A stretch of 64,000 nucleotides of DNA, taken from the NCBI RefSeq assembly GCF_036850765.1, contig NC_089492.1, forward strand, positions 170,064,296-170,128,295, read 5' to 3'. The translations under genes were made by a program, and so were the position numbers. Each line of letters starts with the position of its first letter. Within the stretch, counting starts at the first letter, position 1. This DNA comes from Saccopteryx bilineata. Lineage: Eukaryota > Chordata > Mammalia > Chiroptera > Emballonuridae. Below the pieces are notes generated by a model that saw only the letters and a list, made by a program, of their open reading frames with translations, was not told where the DNA came from and ran no database searches. Below, in pieces: positions 59,340-64,000 of this stretch.

Positions 59340-60300
59340 TGGATCTATGGATGAGCTTTGACAGCTGAACAAAATTTGGGGGAAAAAAGGAGAGAAGAGA
59401 GTATTATGATGGGGTTACGATGAAAAGCACAAGATTCAGCATGCATGCTCAGTTCAGAAATTTGTTCCTGAAATTCAGGGTGTGAAAGAATAGGGTGTGA
59501 CAGTGATAGAGAAGGAGTGCCATATCATTCATCCACTCACTGATGAGAGACAAAGTCTCAAACCACTAGACAGTTCAATGGTGACCTATATTGCTTCTGG
59601 AATGACTGCAGCCTGGTCGGCCTCTGCCATCCTTGCCAACAGCCTATCCAAGCGGAGGCTACAGTGCTCTGTATGAGGCAGTAGCTTGTAAATTAGTATG
59701 CTTTCTATGTTCCTGGACAGAACAGATGTCTGCTTTTTTCTGCTTAATGATGATGGCAGGTTCCAAATGACCAAGATCCAATTTCATATTTTCTGAAACA
59801 CTGTGACTGAGAAATTCTGTTTGGCCAATTGCGAGGCCCAGCCTCCCCTTTGGCAGGCAGTCTTTGCTTTGCACATCAGTATTGGCAGAGGGTGCAGTGA
59901 ATATGAATGGTGGCAGCACTTAGCCTTGCTCAGGTGGAGCAGGCTATTGGAGGGAATATTGGGCATGGTCTCCACTTAAACATATTTGCTTTCCCACATT
60001 TCTTTCTCTCCCACTAATAGTAGGACCTTTGCTGATCTTGTAAATCCATCACTAGAATAAAATATTTGGCATTTGAAATAGTTTCTTCTTACAAGTTTCT
60101 CTTTGGTAGGGGAAATATATTAGCTGCTCTTTATTTACCAGCAAAAGAGTCAATCACATCCTTTCTTGTAGCAGAATGATTTGGGGATGTAGAAGGAATA
60201 GGCTAGGCCCTAACCATTAGGGAAAGAGTGAAAATATATACTCAGTGCTTAAAGAGCTGCCCAGGGATCTCAGAATGGTACATCTGCATAGTCATTTTTT
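59340..60300. other. Unassigned intergenic stretch
   Basis: Overlapping - strand frames at 59586-59975 show no domain. The segment could be an old LTR or DNA transposon, but I cannot support a name. Confidence 0.4.
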
Positions 60301-60792
60301 TCTGTCCCCCCCCCATTTTTATTGCTATATAATTGACATATAACATTGTATTGATTTGATACACATATATTGCAAAATGACTACTACCATACTATTATCT
60401 AACACCTCCCTTATGTTACCTAATTACTGTTTCTTTTTCTGATGAAAATATTTAAGATTCACTCTCAGCAATTTTCAAGTATATAATACAATATTGTTAA
60501 CTAGAATTGCCATACTGTAAATTAGAATTTATTCATCTTATCAATGAAAGTTTTAACTTTTGACCAACATCTCTTCATTTCCTCCATTCTTCAGATCTGA
60601 CAACCACTATTCTCTCTGTTTCTATGAGTTTGACTTTTTCAGATTCCACACATAAGTGAGATCATCAATATTTGTCTCTGTCTGTCAGACTTATTTCACT
60701 TAGCATAATGTCCCCAGTGTCTATCCATGTTGGCACAAATGGCAGGATTTTCTTCTTTTTGTGGCTAGATAAAATACTATTATGTATATATA

Positions 60793-61337
60793 AGGTCTAC
60801 CAGAAAGTTCTGTCCGTTTTTGGAATAAAACAAAATACAAATTTTTCTTACCAATAAACTTTATTAAATAATATAATTGCCATTATTATTAATGATTTCT
60901 TGCCAGCATGAGGGCAATTTGTATATCCCATTTTTGAAAAATGTTTTATCTTTTGATGCGAAAAATTGAACCAGTGCTTGTTTGATATCTTCTTCATTTT
61001 TGAATTTTTTGCCCTTCAAAAAATTTTGTAAGGACAAAAATAAGTGATAGTCGGAGGGTGCGAAGTCCGGGGAATATGGTGGATGTGACAGACATGCTTC
61101 TGTAGCACTTCTTCCTTGTTGAAATTCATAAAAATTACAGTGAACTTTATCAGTAGCCATGGGTACACTATCACTTCACACATAAGACTAACATGAATCA
61201 ACTTTGTTTTAGTTCATTTGCTACATCAGTATGTATACATTAAGTGATAAAAATAGAGAGGCATACATGCGCCAAATAAACATATACTTATGTGTCGAAA
61301 CTTGTGATAGAAACGGACAGAACTTTCCGGTAGACCT
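60793..61337 (-). mobile_element. Mariner DNA transposon, internally deleted (545 bp)
   Basis: 27-bp inverted ends (60793-60819 and 61311-61337) match at 26 positions, starting aggtctacc, with TA on both sides. A full mariner is about 1.3 kb, so over half is lost. A frame (60864-61160, -) starts MATDKVHCNFYEFQQGRSAT, the mariner N-terminus, then passes directly into HPPYSPDFAPSDYHLF, the block with the third catalytic Asp, and on to the C-terminus. The middle, with the first two catalytic Asp residues, is absent. Confidence 0.95.
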
Positions 61338-61668
61338 TATACATGTCACATCTTTATCCATTTATTTGTTGATGCACTCTTGTTTCCAAGTACTGGTTAT
61401 TATTAATAGTGCTGCAGTGAACATTAGGGTAGAGGATATCACTTTGAGATTTTGTTTTTATTCCCAGAAATGGAATTGCTGGATCATATAGTAGTATTAT
61501 TTTAAAAATATTTAGTAGCTTCCATACTATCTTCCATAGTGGGTACACCAATTTACATTCCCACCAAAAGGGAACAAGGATTCCCTTTCCTCCACATGCT
61601 ACCAACATTTGCTGTTTCTGTCTCTCTCTTTTTTTTTCTTTATGACAGCCATTCTAACAAGTGTAAGG

Positions 61669-61985
61669 CAGAGGCGGATTAAGGTCGGCTGAGGCCTCAG
61701 GTGCAGAAGAAAATATTGAGCCCCTTAAAAAAAGAGAGAGAGACATAGAAAATAAAAATACATGTTAATCATATTTTTAAATAACAGAGACATCAAAAAT
61801 AAAAATACATGTTAAATATATTTTTAAATAAATAAAAATATTATGTACTATTAATGTTAAATTATACATATGAAACCAAACTTGGTGTCATTAGAAAAAA
61901 GTGTAAAGTTGGGGTTTTGTGGGGCCCTTCAGAAGTCGAGGCCCAGAGTACCTGCCCAGTGCGCCTGCCATTAAATCCACCTGTG
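61669..61985. mobile_element. hAT-type MITE (317 bp)
   Basis: The left end 'cagaggcggattaaggtcgg' mirrors the right end, read on the other strand as 'cacaggtggatttaatggca'. Eight-base flanks gtgtaagg and gtgtgaga agree at 6 of 8, which fits a mutated 8-bp duplication of the L1 text. The inside is AT-rich, with a doubled 'aaataaaaatacatgttaa'. Confidence 0.75.
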
Positions 61986-62484
61986 GTGTGAGAGGATAAC
62001 TCATTGTAGTTTTGATTTGCATTTCCCTGATAATTAGTATTGTTAAACAGCTTTTCATGTATCTGTTAGACATTTGTGAGTGTTTAGAAAAAAATTGTCT
62101 ACTTAGGTCCTTTGTCCATTTTTAGTTGAATTATTTGTTTTGCTTTTAGTTACTAGAGTTTTTATACATTTTAGGTGTTAACAACCTGTTATCAGATATA
62201 TGATTTGCAAATATTTTCTCCTTTCTGCATTTTGCCTTTTATTTTGTTAATTTTCTCTTTTGATGTGCAGAAACATTTTAGTTTCATGTAATCCCACTTG
62301 TTTATTTTTACTTTTGTTGTTTGTACTTTTGGTGTCTCAAATAAAGATCATTGCTAAGACCAATGGCAAGGACTTTTTCTTTTAGAAGATTTATGATTTA
62401 AGGTCTTACTTATGTTTAAATCTTTAGTCCATTTTGAGTTAAATTTTGTAAGTGGTGTAGGGCTACAGTTTCATTTCTTTTTTT

Positions 62485-62670
62485 TTAAGATTTGTTTATT
62501 GATTTTAGAGAGAGGAGAGAGAGAAAGGGGGTGGGGGTGGGAAGAGCAGGAAGCATCAACTTGTAGTTGCTTCTCATATGTTCCTTGACTAGGCAAGCCT
62601 AGGGTTTTGAACCGAGGACATAGCATTTCAGGTCAATGCTTTATCCACTGCACCACCACAGGTCTGGCCC
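62485..62670 (-). mobile_element. Bat tRNA-derived SINE, 'gcagtggata' type, in the old L1
   Basis: Reverse copy with 'gcaccaccacaggtctggcc' at its head and an internal (GA)n. Flanks resemble ttcattctt, a short target duplication. More diverged than the copy at 57678. Confidence 0.85.
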
Positions 62671-63641
62671 AGGTTCATTCTTTAGCATGTGAATATCCAA
62701 TTTTCCCAGCACCATTTATTGAAGAGACTGTTTTTTCTCAATTGAATATTCTTGGCTTCCTTGTGAAATATTAATTGACCATACTTGTGAGGGTTTGTTT
62801 TTTGGTTGCAGTTCCATTCCATTGGTTTATGTCTCTTTTTATGCCAGTATTATACTGTTTTGATAACTATAGCTTTGTTTGAAATCAGGACACGCAATGC
62901 CTCAAGTTTTCTGTTTATTTTTTCTTTCTCAAAATTGCTTTGGTTATTTGGGATCTTATGTGACTCCATACAAGTTTGAGGATTGTTTTTTCTATTTCTG
63001 TAAAAAAAATGTCATTGGAATTTTGATAGGGATTGCATTGAATTTATAGATTACTTTTAAGTACATGAACATTTTAACAATAATAATTATTTTAATCCAT
63101 GAACATGGAATATCTTTCATTTGTTTGTGTTTTCAGTTTATTTCATCAAAATCTTAAAGGTTTTAGTGTATAATAGGTCTTTTAACTCCTGGGTTAGATT
63201 TGTTCCTAAATATTTCATTATTTTTTATGCTATTGTGAGTGAGATGTTTTTTCTTTTAGATATTTTATTGTTAGTGTGTAGAAACACAACTAATTTTCAT
63301 ATATTGATTATATATCTTATCATTTTACTGAATTCATTTATTGTAATAGCTTTTGTCTTGGTAAAATATTTAGGATTTTCTACATATGAGATTGTATTAT
63401 CTGCAAAGACAGTTTTACTTCTTTCTTTCTAAGTTGAATGCCCTTTATTTCTTTTTCCTACCTGATTGTTCTAGCTAAATTTCTAACATTGTTAAAGAAA
63501 ATGTGAGTAGGTATCCTTGTCTTGTTCTGGATCTTAGAAAAAAACCTTTTAAGCTTTCACTTATGAGTATGTTATCTGTGTTTGTCTTTTATGTCCTTCA
63601 TTATCTTGAGGTATGTTCCTCTACACCTGATTTGTTGAGCG

Positions 63642-63647
<6 letters not shown>

Positions 63648-63682
<35 letters not shown>

Positions 63683-64000
63683 TTTTTTCTGAAGCTGGAA
63701 ATGGGGAGAGACAGTCAGACAGACTCCCGCATGCGCCCGACCGGGATCCACCCGGCACGCCCACCAGGGGCGAAGCTCTGCCCACCAGGGGGCGATGCTC
63801 TGCCCCTCCAGGGCGTTGCTCTGCCACGACCAGAGCCACTCTAGCGCCTGGGGCAGAGGCCAAGGAGCCATCCCCAGCGCCCGGGGCCATCTTTGCTCCA
63901 ATGGAGCCTTGGCTGCGGGAGGGGAAGAGAGAGACAGAGAGGAAGGAGGGGGGGTGGAGAAGCAAATGGGCGCTTCTCCTATGTGCCCTTGCCGGGAATT
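63648..64000 (-). mobile_element. Bat tRNA-derived SINE, long type, cut by window end
   Basis: The tail is (TTTA)n at 63646-63682. The body carries the doubled 'cccaccagggg' segment as in 2490-2895. The tRNA-like head would lie beyond base 64000. Confidence 0.92.

Larger units (their letters stand above)
60310..63640 (-). mobile_element. Old L1 LINE, 3' part, host for several later insertions
   Basis: The 3' end begins near 60310 ('ttttattgctatataattga'). The ORF2 C-terminal frame is visible at 61354-61608, MLVACGGKGILVPFWWECKL with the YDPAIPFLGI block. Further ORF2 text runs to about 63640. It is interrupted by a mariner (60793), a hAT MITE (61669) and a SINE (62485), and meets another SINE at 63648. 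Confidence 0.85.

Noticed and set aside
59586..59975. Overlapping - strand frames as a gene
   Set aside because: No domain, no convincing splice sites, and three short frames shifting between each other.

Overview
This window is mammalian nuclear DNA, most probably from a bat. Gene sequence is sparse and intron-split, and retroposons are dense. Three kinds of tRNA-headed SINE resemble chiropteran SINEs, and their mix suggests a rhinolophoid (horseshoe or leaf-nosed) bat. The species is an inference from repeat types, not something the sequence proves.

Two host genes are recognisable and lie tail to tail, as I recall DCDC2 and NRSN1 lying on human chromosome 6p22. The last two coding exons of DCDC2 are on the + strand (321-626 and 4465-4569). 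All of NRSN1 (neurensin-1) is on the - strand: a CpG-island first exon ending at 55425, a start-codon exon at 47273-47458, a terminal coding exon at 36552-36950, and a likely poly(A) signal near 35.3 kb. Spliced together, the NRSN1 coding exons give 191 residues with two membrane segments. About 31 kb between the two genes, and the NRSN1 introns, are mostly repeats and unassigned sequence.

The mobile-element record is rich. (1) 4880-7622 is a nearly complete hAT (Charlie-like) DNA transposon with matching ends and a perfect 8-bp target duplication. Its transposase is broken by one internal deletion, and a predicted 5' intron is filled by a 25-bp minisatellite. (2) 18166-26643 is a full-length, mutated L1 on the - strand. 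Its 5' UTR is interrupted at 24420-25245 by an LTR-like insert carrying a 9-copy GC-rich VNTR. (3) 60.3-63.6 kb is an old L1 that accumulated a mariner, a hAT MITE and SINEs. (4) The mariner (60793-61337) keeps almost identical ends but has lost its middle, so the first ~22 transposase residues run into the C-terminal catalytic part. (5) Older layers are MIR, L2, a MaLR LTR, two unnamed LTR-like segments and Tigger-like MITEs.

Notable non-coding structure includes a 350-bp pentanucleotide mirror-type polypyrimidine tract in NRSN1 intron 1, a GT/GA microsatellite about 100 bp from the NRSN1 first-exon donor, a 9-codon uORF in that exon, and an 18-bp perfect hairpin inside the hAT end. I see no wholly new biological system. 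The most informative items are the structures of the individual transposons and the NRSN1 5' region.
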